From: Sipunculus nudus
Taxonomy: Eukaryota; Annelida; Sipuncula; Golfingiida; Sipunculidae
Assembly (NCBI GenBank): GCA_026874595.1
Contig: CM049318.1
Span: 4,029,741 to 4,093,740 of the forward strand
DNA length: 64,000 nucleotides
Direction: 5' to 3'
Shown: positions 12,904 through 23,500 of the stretch, piece by piece
How positions within the stretch are numbered: position 1 is the first letter of the stretch
Layout of the letters: every line of letters begins with the position of its first letter
The notes under the pieces: generated by a model
Told to the model about the DNA's origin: nothing
What the model saw: the letters and a program-made list of their open reading frames with translations, nothing else
Database searches by the model: none
Program-made: the position numbers and the translations under genes

Positions 12904-13821
12904 CAGTGGAGGATCCAGAGGGGACGCCTTAGCTTCGGCGCGCGGCGCCCCGTTGAGCTGCAATATCTCTCATTTTATCTAATTCCGATTTTCGTGATTA
13001 ATTTTCGTTTTTCATATTTCTTGTTATGAATAAGCAATTAGACTTTATTTAAGTATATGCAGTTTATTACTTTCAAATTTATTAGTTGAATATAGGGATA
13101 TTTATGAACAGCAGCAGAACAACTGCAGATCGATCGAGCACAGGCCCTGGTTGTGGTTGACCGTGAACAATCTTACGGCTCCTTTGGTGATACCGGTACT
13201 CGAACTCGCGATCTGTGCTCTTAAGAGTCATGTGTGCTGTCAAGACCACGGGACCCGGTAAAATGCAAAGTTTAACATAAGAATTCAACTTATGAGTTAT
13301 TTCACTACGAGCATTACATTTAAAAGATAATATATTGCAAGTTACAAACATAACTGCGCCTTTGCGTCATTGACTTGTTTGAAAACGACTGAAATTTTAT
13401 ATCCTAATTTTGAAGAAATATAAATATAAAATATTGAACCTCTATACAGTTTGACTACATAAGAGACATAAGGGGACAGAAAATCCTCATATTTTTGTGA
13501 AAATTGCCTCAAAATATCCTCTTTCCATTGTATATTCAAAAAATTTTCCATTATGGGAGGGGTATATACCCCCTCCCATACCCTCCCCATGTCCCTGTAA
13601 CTAACCTCAATAAAACCATGGTTCATAATTGAAAATTTAAAAATATATATATTTTCATAAACTAAAATATATAACGTAAAGTAATAATAATAATAATAAT
13701 AATAAAATAATTATATATACTTGTATATATAACAGTTTTCATAGTACCATTACATGCATATTAGCGCCCCTAACCCCCCCCCCCCCCCCCCCCCGTTTTC
13801 GAATTTCTGGATCCGCCACTG
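12904..13821. mobile_element. Inner MITE nested in the outer one
   Basis: The ends are CAGTGGAGGATCCAGAG and, at the right, TTCTGGATCCGCCACTG, an inverted pair related to the outer element's family. No exact target-site duplication was found. The interior contains a tRNA-like SINE segment (minus strand, about 13150–13260), a (TAA)n run near 13680–13705 and a poly-C tract near 13775–13794. Confidence 0.6.
13140..13262 (-). mobile_element. tRNA-derived SINE fragment
   Basis: Read on the minus strand the segment contains GTGGTCTTGACAGCA, then GACTCTTAAGAGCACAGA, then GCGAGTTCGAGTACCGG. This is the A-box / anticodon-arm / B-box order of a tRNA. The acceptor stem is not complementary and the segment sits inside a MITE, so it is a tRNA-derived repeat rather than a working tRNA gene. 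Confidence 0.5.
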
Positions 13822-13868
13822 ATCTTGGCCCCCTCCCCTCCCTCAATCCTGGCTACGCCCCTGCTCAG

Positions 13869-14828
13869 TCACCTTATGTGTCAGTCTTAACATTACAGAA
13901 ATAACGGAATTCACCTCATGCTTGGCATTCACATAGAAGCTTACCTGAAAACAAATATATCACATGCATACAGGGATTGGAATTTAAATGTCATCCTTAT
14001 CTTTTAACAAGCATCGGGCCAAAGAAGTCCCTATAACGTAATTATTGTAATAAAAAGTACGGACTGTCTTTTTCATTGTTTCTTAGTTTTGCGAATATTC
14101 ACCTCTGAACTATTTACAGTGTAGCTTTAATTTTTATAAAGACCAAACACACTAGATGTGTATACATTTTCAGATGCTCATTAAAATTAATAGAACGTTT
14201 TCCTACCTTTTTCCCTGTACCTGATTTGATGAGGATTGCTGAGCTGCGCTGTACGCAATGCCGGCTCAGTGACTTCGTCCCCCTCCTTTATCTGGTATAT
14301 AACTAATATTACAATCCAACCTGAGTTTTTGGATGTTGAAAACGTGAATGTACAACGCACAGATGTTACTTTGTTAACGGCCCACACGACAAAAATGTTA
14401 TCCAGCTATTGCTGTTTCATGTAATTCATAAACGCAAAAGTGCTAGTTAATAGTGCGGGTGTAGTTTTGCATATTTTCATGTAGGAGTCGCGGGTCCTTT
14501 GTTTCCTACTTGAATCTGCTAAATCATTGAATCAAGCTTTGTTCATGCTCAGACAGAGTATGGGAGTATTTCTATTAAATTCTATTTATCAAACAAGGAA
14601 CACCACGCATGTCTCACCATATGTGTCCCTCATAAAAGTTTCCCCCATAAAAATGGACTAAAATGCCGACCTACGTGAGGATAAAGTTTGGACAAAAGAA
14701 TTATGGGTTTTGTTATTAATTTATGTATTATATTCGAACTATCTTACAAACTTCAAAAAAAAGGTGGGGCATGATTGCATTCATACGATCATCGAAGTTT
14801 CCCTTTAACTGTGCATGCCTGTACCAGT
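13869..14828. other. Unassigned DNA
   Basis: Two opposite short frames overlap at 14187–14424; neither shows a protein family. No repeat boundaries were identified. Confidence 0.4.
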
Positions 14829-14830
14829 TA

Positions 14831-15248
14831 CTGTGGTTGCCCTTTTATTTGCGAGTGTTTTAATTTCGCGATATTCGCAAATGTGAACTAATCGCAAATA
14901 TGAAACCCTCGGGAATAAGATGACCCATCAACTAAGATGACCTCTTGACTCGACCTTATTAGCAATCTAATCTGTGCATGGTATATGAAAACTGGCCCGT
15001 ACATCCAAGCATTGAATATGGTAAAACACGCCATACTCACAGAGGCTATATCAACTGTGATATTATTGAGAAGTTACTGACTGGACCAGTATTAGCGAGG
15101 ATTCATTTGAACTTTATCATCAATACAAATACTACTGTACTTAGATTAAATAGTTGTCCGGTGCTATCGCGAAAATGAAACCCTCGTGAAACATTCAAAA
15201 TGAAAAAATCGCGAAATTTCAGACTCGCAAATAAAAAGGCAAACACAG
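14831..15248. mobile_element. MITE with TA duplication (Tc1/mariner-like)
   Basis: The left terminus CTGTGGTTGCCCTTTTATTT then GCGAGT is mirrored by the right terminus, whose reverse complement is CTGTGTTTGCCTTTTTATTT then GCGAGT. The dinucleotide TA flanks both ends (14829–14830 and 15249–15250). Both subterminal regions carry ATTTCGCGA. The element is 418 bp with no transposase. TIR plus TA duplication fits a non-autonomous Tc1/mariner-type element. Confidence 0.72.
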
Positions 15249-16529
15249 TAACTTGTGTAGAAGGTCGAAGATGGCTGACAATAGGGGCAGCATGGTTTGA
15301 CAACTAGGCAGGAACGATGTAAATCTAGTAATGTCTGAACCCAGGGCCTGTAAATATAGGGGGGTTGGGGGTATATACCCCCCCCCAATTTAGCAAGGGG
15401 GTGGTCAATGTAATCATCCCCCACCATTCAGAGAATAATATTTATACATTGCAAATGAAATATATTAATAAATGGAACTATAGACTGGTTCCATTTATGA
15501 GTTACTATGAACCATTATATCTAATCCTGGTTTAGAATTAATATACAAAATGCAGTAGCATTTAACTTTATATATAATACATATATATATATTTAAATGT
15601 TAGTGTGCCTGCGAGTCATCTCCAGCCCCCCCCCCCCCCCCCACACACACACACCCACCCCCACCCCCATGTCGAAGATAAATTGACGCTACTGCCTCTA
15701 ACCTATCGCAATAACCCCCCCCCCCCCCCCAAAAAAAAAAAAAAAGCACATGCTATATAACAATTTTTCAAAGTAATGTTTTAATAATGGCATGTAGCTG
15801 ACATATTTGCCCCTCGGACGAACGAGTCTATAATTTAGATCAAAATAGGCCTCATCATCCCCAGCGTCCAGGCGGAAATTTTACTGGCCCTTAGTACATT
15901 GCAAAATGGGGTGGGTCTATGCAATGTAAAATATTTCACGTTTTCATCACACACACAGATATATGATATATATGTAGTATGTATATATATGTAGTGGCAC
16001 GAATGTTTCCTTTGACCTGGCCTTTATCTTAAAAATGTAAGTTAACTTATGTAGATTAAAAAAATATATAAAGGAAAAGCAATGGGATGCGTAAAAGACA
16101 TTGTCGATATTGCAGTCTGTGTAAGGTTAAGTTTAAAAAAAGTTGACAAATGTGACAAAATCATACATTTGCTGTAATGTCACAGATTATGATATTTGCA
16201 AGATTATAAGCTGAGAACCACTAGTATGAGTACGATCGGATCATTGCACAACAACTTATATGTACCCACGTGAGTACGGATAGAATCAATCTGTGAATCA
16301 ATTACTGACGTCACAGTAGGCCGGTTTTCGTGATTAATGTATCCTCACTGACGCGGGAAGTCATATATCTTAAAATGGTGTTGCGACCAAATGACACCTG
16401 GTCTATAAGTCTTCCAACATCGATTACCTCAAAGCTGCAGATGGATAGCGGTCACGTTATCCGCGTACGTCTGAAAGCTGTACAGCCATCCGCCTGCGTA
16501 ACGTTTTCTATATGATGAAAAAGTACACC
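15249..16529. other. Homopolymer-rich unassigned DNA
   Basis: Poly-C/poly-A tracts lie at about 15629–15665 and 15714–15745, with AT dinucleotide runs near 15585 and 15960–15990. No coding feature was recognised. The stretch 16330–16530 is GC-richer, with repeated GCGTA motifs that continue after the MITE at 16863, so it was probably one repeat split by that insertion. Confidence 0.4.
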
Positions 16530-16534
16530 TATAG

Positions 16535-16625
16535 CAGGGGCGGATCCAGGATTTTTTCACCGGGGGGGGGGGGGGGGTTGAATCAGAAACTTGTTTTAAT
16601 TTGATATAGATAAAGTGCAAATTAT

Positions 16626-16670
<45 letters not shown>

Positions 16671-16857
16671 TCAGTTCATGCAGACTGGTGGCACTTCCTG
16701 TATTTTTATACATTTTTTTTCTATTTATGAGACCTTCAAATGAAGTTGTCATCTGTCCAAATAAATATCCTCTGATAAAAGAGGCCTATACCAGTGGTTT
16801 ATCGGGGGGGGGGGGGGGGCTTCAGCCCCCAAAGCTCCCCCTCTGGATCCGACACTG
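16535..16857. mobile_element. MITE, 5-bp target duplication TATAG
   Basis: Starts CAGGGGCGGATCCAGGA and ends TCTGGATCCGACACTG, an imperfect terminal inverted repeat. It is flanked by the exact direct repeat TATAG (16530–16534 and 16858–16862). The interior has a poly-G tract, an (AT)n run at 16627–16668 and a segment (about 16675–16760) that recurs in the 36.5–37.2 kb tandem repeat. It belongs to the same TIR family as the elements at 12770, 23563 and 45587. Confidence 0.82.
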
Positions 16858-16862
16858 TATAG

Positions 16863-18360
16863 CGCCAACTTAGCGCTATTTGTACACTATGTTACGCTGC
16901 GGTCTTATGGACGTAAATGTAAGAACATGTTTTAAGTTTTTTGAACGTCACTCACACAGGTCACAGAAAGAAATGTGGGGGTCGCCATCTCGCTGTATCG
17001 ACGTGCGCTCGGCGTATCATGTTCACGTAAGGCAACGTGTGCGTTACGCCTGCGTAAGTGGCAGCATACGTATAGACTTAAACATCTACGAATGGTCATA
17101 TCGTGCATATATAGGACGTAAGCGACAAGTACTGACTGTGTATACTGACTCTTTTTAATCTTGTGGCTGTATTAAATTATTCCGAAAGGAAATAAGCACG
17201 TTCTTTCAAAATCGTATTGACCTAAGTTCGGATTTTCCCTGCTATACTGAGACTGCAGCATACACCAGCATTACTTATCTACAGACATGCTCATTAAGCT
17301 TTTTTGTGAGCTAATTGATATAATAGTTTAAGTGTATAGTCTGTTATCCCCGAAATTTACACGTTGCCATCCTGGTCATTTGCCTATTCTTTTCTGTAGC
17401 CTATTCCGGGCCCTGTGTGCAGCATATAACACAAGTACCCATAATAGGCGCAGGAAGAGGCACCTTTTCCTGGAGGGGGTTCATTGTTTACTGAGCGGAA
17501 ACCTTGACAATGAGAAACATCTGAACACGCTCGAATTGTTAAACTTCCACTTTCCAGGAACTGAGCTAGCCTTCAAGAGATATAAAGGGGCCTCATCACC
17601 TGTAAAGCATGTTGAATTAACACGAACAATAACGACTTCTCTATGAAATTAATTGGTACCTGCCAAAATATTGCCCTGAAAGCTTACTTCTGTACACGAG
17701 TGTTAAAAAAAAGCGGACCGGGCGCGATCAGAGGCGTCATCATAAACAAAATGCAAGGAATTCCGTTCATCGCTCGGGCCACAACGCGTGTCGAGCAGGA
17801 GATACCCTGACTGACTTTCCCCTACCCCAACAACAAAAAATAATTCATGTTCCATCGCGTGTTGTGGTGGCTCGATCAGGGACCCGATACATGGGTCACA
17901 CTGTGCGCGTCATTTCAGCCAATACCCCTGGATCTATCTATTAGGTCGATTGCGGCAGCTTCTTCATTGAATTTACATTCGGCCCGTGGACCGTAATATC
18001 CAGCCATCAGAGATATATCAGTGGACATGAAGGCCGATGAATGGACTACTTTTTGTTTCGGATCCGTCGCAAATCGGATCAAAATCACGAAGCCTTGTTA
18101 TTTAAAACGGCACTATGTTTACTCACATGCAGAACCATAACGAGGTGTTCAATACAACCATTATGAAGTTACTGAGTCCGTTTTTTTTTGTTGAAAACCT
18201 TTATACAGCAAAACTGAACCGATAGTTTGAAAGGATAGGCATAAAATTTCTCCTGATTATGTCCCTTTGAGTGACATACGCAAGAAAATCCTTGTTCTTA
18301 CCAGTGTAACATTTCATTATATTTAACGTTTACCAAAATGTGCTGTATTTGCTGGAATAC
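16863..18360. other. Unassigned DNA upstream of gene A
   Basis: The GCGTA-rich stretch 16863–17160 continues the sequence interrupted by the MITE. The frame at 17332–17646 matches no protein family I recognise. The more GC-rich stretch around 17710–18010 has no coding signature. No signal-peptide exon for gene A was found here. Confidence 0.4.
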
Positions 18361-18367
18361 GCTGTCT

Positions 18368-18526
18368 AATACGTGGTCTATTGATTGCCTATGGTTGGTC
18401 TACGATACGTGGTCTGTTGATTGCCTATGGTTGGCCTACAATACGTGGTCTGTTGATTGCTTCTGGTTGGCCCACAATACGTGGTCTGTTGATTCGCTAT
18501 GGATGGTCTACAATACGTGGTGAAGT
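18368..18526. repeat. 36-bp minisatellite
   Basis: About 4.5 copies of a 36-bp unit, with the core TACGTGGTCTGTTGATTGC then TATGGTTGG, are arranged head to tail with a few substitutions. Open frames across it on both strands are a by-product of the period being a multiple of three. Confidence 0.9.
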
Positions 18527-18534
18527 TCGGGTTG

Positions 18535-18662
18535 TACATGTCAGGGTTCACACGTGGGCCGGCCCGGCTCGGCCAGGCGATGCTGCCATAGTAACGGACA
18601 ATGCTGCCGCTGCACATACACATGTAATACTGCTGCATAAAATAAAAGAGACATCTGTAACA
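18535..18662 (-). mobile_element. LTR fragment related to the 58.8–59.6 kb LTR
   Basis: The segment CAGGGTTCACACGTGGGCC … CTCGGCCAGGCGA … ATAAAAGAGACATCTGTAACA matches the start of the retroelement LTR at 59424–59583, in the same orientation (5' end at 18662, TGTTACAG on the minus strand). The homology is patchy, so this is an old fragment. Confidence 0.6.
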
Positions 18663-18845
18663 GTGTCAACAGTAATTTGTTCTTAATGTACATAGACTAA
18701 GGTCGTATCTTGTTGGAAAAAGAAAGAGAACGCACAGTAAATATATACATGACAATATAACTGCATAAATATATATATATATATATATAAAATATATATA
18801 TATATGTATACATTTATACATATACACACAAAATACATTCTATAT

Positions 18846-18891
<46 letters not shown>

Positions 18892-19764
18892 AAAGTTAAC
18901 TACCATATTAAAAAAAGTTCTTGGAGGGAACGTTTATATGGATCATTATGCCGGTCAATAAGAAAATACAAGACCATTAATTAATCTTTTTAATAAATAT
19001 GAATTCTATTGATCATATCGATCACAGAGATAACATCGGATATCGGGGAGAGAGACGCATTGGTCGAAATGACGTGCTGATTGATTAAGATGTCTGCATG
19101 ATGATTTGGGATATCTTCTCCTATTACTTAAAGATAAAGATTGGACGCACTGAACACGTTTTGAGTAGGCCTTTTAGTCTTTCTTAAAGTTTGGACCCGC
19201 TGTGTCGAATGAAGTGCTGCTAAGACTTTATACACATGTGGAACTTAAATCTAAAATGTCTGTTGTTGGGGATTATTTGTGAGTATGAATCTTTATTGTT
19301 TTGTTTACATATCATACACATTTTTATATTTTGGTCATATTTTTTATATATTACAATGGTCGGTTCTTCTCTACACACACACGCAACATATCCCAAAAGC
19401 ATATAAATAGAATCAAGCAATCAACGCTGTTTCCTGCATAATGTTTGAAGTATACTTTGTCTTTTCAAATCGCCAATATTAAGTTGTAACATAATGAAGA
19501 AACTTGTACTAGTGAATACGTCAGGGTTCACAAATGAAGGCATACAGCGACACGTACGTGTATGATAACAAATAAAGGAAATAAAAAAAGTAATAACAAA
19601 AATAATAAAAGTAAAACAGTGTTATTTACTAATTTCTTTTTATTCGATTTATTTTGTTTCTAATGCTGCAAAAAATGATTTATGTACTGAGAAATTGAAA
19701 GCTGTCTACCCGTCTACCCGTCGGTATGTTAATTAGTACAGTCAAAAAGTGTTTTACAATGTAG
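18663..19764. other. AT-rich DNA before gene A exon 2
   Basis: Contains (AT)n runs at about 18768–18806 and 18849–18889. By comparison with gene B, whose first intron is about 1.06 kb, the signal-peptide exon of gene A should lie here. No ATG-led hydrophobic exon ending at a phase-1 GTAAG donor was found. Confidence 0.45.
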
Positions 19765-19943
19765 GTATCGTAGGGATACAGGGCAAAAACCCGGTGACGT
19801 TTATGAGGGCGTCCATGAGTACCATACAGACCCCAGACAACATCCAGATACCAAATACGGCCCTGGAGGCGTACGACCGAAACATGCTGACTTTCCGAGT
19901 GAAGGCGTGTAATGACGCACATTTGTACTTACACGCACGAGTG
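19765..19943 (+). CDS. Gene A exon 2 (domain 1, first half)
   Basis: 179 nt, entering in phase 1 after TTTACAATGTAG and leaving in phase 0 at GTG|GTGAGT. Same length as gene B exon 2 and the orphan exon at 41178. It carries the TFMRASMSTIQTP start and the VKACNDAHLYL strand with the first domain cysteine. Confidence 0.85.
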
Positions 19944-20474
19944 GTGAGTTTATGATTTACTTGTTACGATATATACACCTTAAATATATTGTACGATCGC
20001 TCTTATAAGTTATTTTTTTCGAAAGTACGCGACATAAGCAATGATAGTAATGAGTATTCGTCGCACCGTCAGTGTTAAACAGAACTGTTTCCGAACCATC
20101 GTACATTTGAGATATGCGTTAATTGAAAACTCATCTCACAATAATCATTTACTTATGGATGCTAAATTTTACTGATGATTATTTTCAGGGTTTTAAACAA
20201 CTGCTTTATCGATGAAATATATGCAAGTTTTATGATTGAATGTAACCAGAAAAAACTTTTACATGATATGCAATGGTGGATTTGTATTAATATTTTTTCT
20301 TGGGAATAACATCTTGCCAGAAATCGGATGTAGGAGTATTTTTATTTCGATCGATCGGGGGGGGGGGGGAGAGAGAGAAAGAGAGAAGGAAGTTTCGTTT
20401 GACGAGTATCCTGTGCCAAACTTAAGAACCGACGTTTGATTTCCTCTTTGATATGAACCGAACCTTCCTGTGTA

Positions 20475-20539
<65 letters not shown>

Positions 20540-23500
20540 GAAACTACCAAAAATGTTCAACCAAATTTGAATTCCTTCAGAATATGATATACTGCGACTA
20601 TATTAAGTTTGACTTACTTGGCCGATACAATATACATCGATCAATAGGTGTTAGATGGACTGTTTCATTATTATCGATAGCGCTAGCAGATATCGATAGC
20701 ATAGCATGGCTAAAATATGTGTGGAGCGTTATTAGAATCAGGAAGAATTTTAGTTTAATATCTACCTGTAAAGAATTAGTTACGTTTTATATTTAGATAC
20801 ACCTAATTACTAATAGTGACCGCTTTGTTTTTCCTAGTAGATCGCCGTTGGTCGCCCTCAACATCGGAAAAACCCTCCAAGTATGACTGCAATGCCGCTC
20901 TCGCCCCGCTGACACGACGTGTTCTGGTGCCGCGAGCTTCGGCAGAGCGCAGACGCCAGCACACGTCGAATGCAACTGGGCGCAGAGAGAACGCAGCTCT
21001 GACGTCATAAGTGCATCGACAGCACCGTGCGAAGCGTGTAAAGAGCTCACCAGGGTCACGGAGGTCTCGTTAGCGGCGGGGCAAGTGTGCTGAGCCAGCA
21101 CCTTGGAACGAGAAGGCCGATGCTACCCCGTTCACTCGGCGCTCGACCTGCGCTGTCAGGAAGCTGGTACTGCGCTGCTGGGACACTGATGGCGATCCAA
21201 TTCCGATCTTACTGCGCTTTTAATCCAAGGCGACCCCGCGGCGGAAATTTTGTCCATGTTCAAAACTGGTCGCCACTCATGGCGTTCATGGTGACCATAA
21301 GACGACCCAAGGCGACACTATCTCGCTCCTACGAAGCTCATGAAAACTTAAGGCCACTCTGGCTGCGCTCTACGGCGATCAGCCCCGATTCGGTGATCGC
21401 AGCGAGATCGCCTTCTTGTGTGACGGGGGTGTTACGCCATACCTACACAACAGCAAGAACGCTTACGCGCAAGTGCACTAACTGTAAACAGTTCCTATTA
21501 CGAAAAGATAATCGAATTTCTTATCAAAGGCAGTACTGAATACGAATTGTTCTCCAACGCAGTATGAACACGGAGGGTATCACGTAACAAATGTTGAATT
21601 CATGGGAAAGGGAATACGGCACCACTGTTGTATGAAAAGGGCATATTCATACTGAGTCCTAAATCGTTTTTTTTCACCCTGTGCTGTCCAGGGGGCCACT
21701 TTGCTCACTGTCTCTCGCACTTTCTCTGAGTTGCCAACACTGCATTTTTTGCATTTTATGTTCATTTCTAAAGTTTCATTTCCCAAAGCACACCATCATT
21801 GTAAAAAAACTGTGTGATTATTTTGCAATAAACAACAAACGCAAGTTATTATCCGTAATGATGATTCGTGTCATCATTTATCTTATAATTTCAGGGCTCA
21901 GGCATTGTCAATACGGAAGTTTACATCGGCGGATGGAGAAACTCACGCTCAGCAATCCGGATTTTTCCGGACGGAGGAGTCGGCGACTTGGTATTGTCCC
22001 GAGACACCCCACACATCCTGAACTGTCACGAGATGAGGACATTCTGGTTGTCATGGCAAAACGACCGGATCTGGGTCGGGAGAGGTCCGATGTACGGTCA
22101 ACAGATATTTCTGGACTACAACAGGACGGTTCATGGTTACGGTCATGCCGTGAACTTAATCAGAATAGCTACGGGTGACGGGGCCTCTGGCGTGTGGCAA
22201 ATCAGGGAAAATCAAGGTATTAAGGCAAGCTATTCACTTTCCTTATTTGTAGAATTTTGAGGATATCTGTTTTACGCTGGGTGCATATTAATGTACACTG
22301 GGCAATACCTGTTAAGGTTAGTTTTATTAAGCACCCTTGTGCCGGGTGTATGAGCTTGCTTCACAACCTGTAATTAAACACGGAACACATTCTCATGTTT
22401 ACAAAACCAAAAATGTCTGTGAACGCATGTCGTTGATTAAAGGGACATATTCAGGAGCAATATATTATGCCTAATCTTTCACACTATTTTTCACACTTTT
22501 GCTTTCTAAAAGTTTCCCAGCAAAGCCATTCTAGCACACAGACATGGCTTTGCTTGTTGGTAAATACAGTCCACGCGTGTTTGTTAACCATTACAAGGCC
22601 GCGTGACCGGAGGTCCGTTTTAAGTCACAACACGGGGTGTTTCAGCCAGCATGCAGGATCATGTATTTATTTTTTTGGCCAAGTCAGTCACGGCATCTCC
22701 TGACTGACGTGTGTTGTAGCTCCACGATGCTCACGGCCAACGCGCTGTTTATGTTGTCACAACTGTGATCGCGCCTGGTCCACTGTTTTTAACACTCGTT
22801 TATTAGAGCAGGCTAACGGTTTCAAGGCAATATTGTTGCAGGTACATATCTATTTTAAAGGGAAAACGTTATTTTTAGTGCTAATTAACATTATTGTTCG
22901 TTCTTTTTCAACAAGATTTATAGATGATTGGGCCCCTTTAAGTAGTTTTTCTTTGCGGTAGATGAAAGCTCACGTGTTTGTTGCTGGTGAGCATGTGAAA
23001 CCATGCCATCTTTTTATGATAAGCAAACATCTGGTTTTATATAGTTTTAATTGCGATCGATGGCCATTTTTGCGGTCCTACATATGTTATTAACATATCG
23101 AAATAAGCAAAGCGAACAACTTGTGCACCATGGGATCGGTGCTTAAAAAACCCGCAAAAATAACATGTTCCACAGTCATGTTTTTATTTGACAACAACTA
23201 CAAAGCAAATGATATTTACCTCTGACTGAGCACAGACAGTTATATGCTTATATGATAATACATATGTATTATATTTATAGTGGACCTCATGACCGTAGAA
23301 ACACCCCCGTCATATGGCTACAACACACTGTGGAAGACCACGCAACAGAAATTCAGTGTAATGTTTTTTGAGGTGAAAGCCTGTCATTCAGCAAACATAG
23401 CGATGTCTCCAGTTGTTGGCGTTTGGAGACGTGCAGCCTACGAGGTCGTAATAGGTGGCTGGGGCAACACTAGATCGGTTATCAGAGTGTGAGTAATTTT

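Larger units (their letters stand above)
12770..13863. mobile_element. Outer MITE, 5-bp target duplication CTCAG
   Basis: The left end CAGGGGCGTAGCCA is mirrored at the right end, where TGGCTACGCCCCTG closes the element at 13863. The flanks are the direct 5-bp repeat CTCAG at 12765–12769 and 13864–13868. There is no transposase frame, so it is non-autonomous. TIRs starting CAGGGGCG resemble hAT-type elements; the 5-bp duplication would fit a hAT lineage with short duplications. The assignment is tentative. Confidence 0.75.

Noticed and set aside
13140-13262. tRNA gene on the minus strand
   Set aside because: The boxes are recognisable, but the acceptor stem fails and the sequence is embedded in a MITE.
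16330-16873. Several 60–107 codon frames around a MITE
   Set aside because: They cross the MITE, an AT microsatellite and poly-G tracts, so they cannot be single coding units.
18338-18686. Overlapping frames of 61–101 codons with 12-residue repeats
   Set aside because: They arise from a 36-bp minisatellite and an LTR fragment; no domain and no splice context.
21087-21539. 150-codon gene in gene A intron 2
   Set aside because: The frame is open because the island is GC-rich; opposing frames are also open and there is no recognisable domain.
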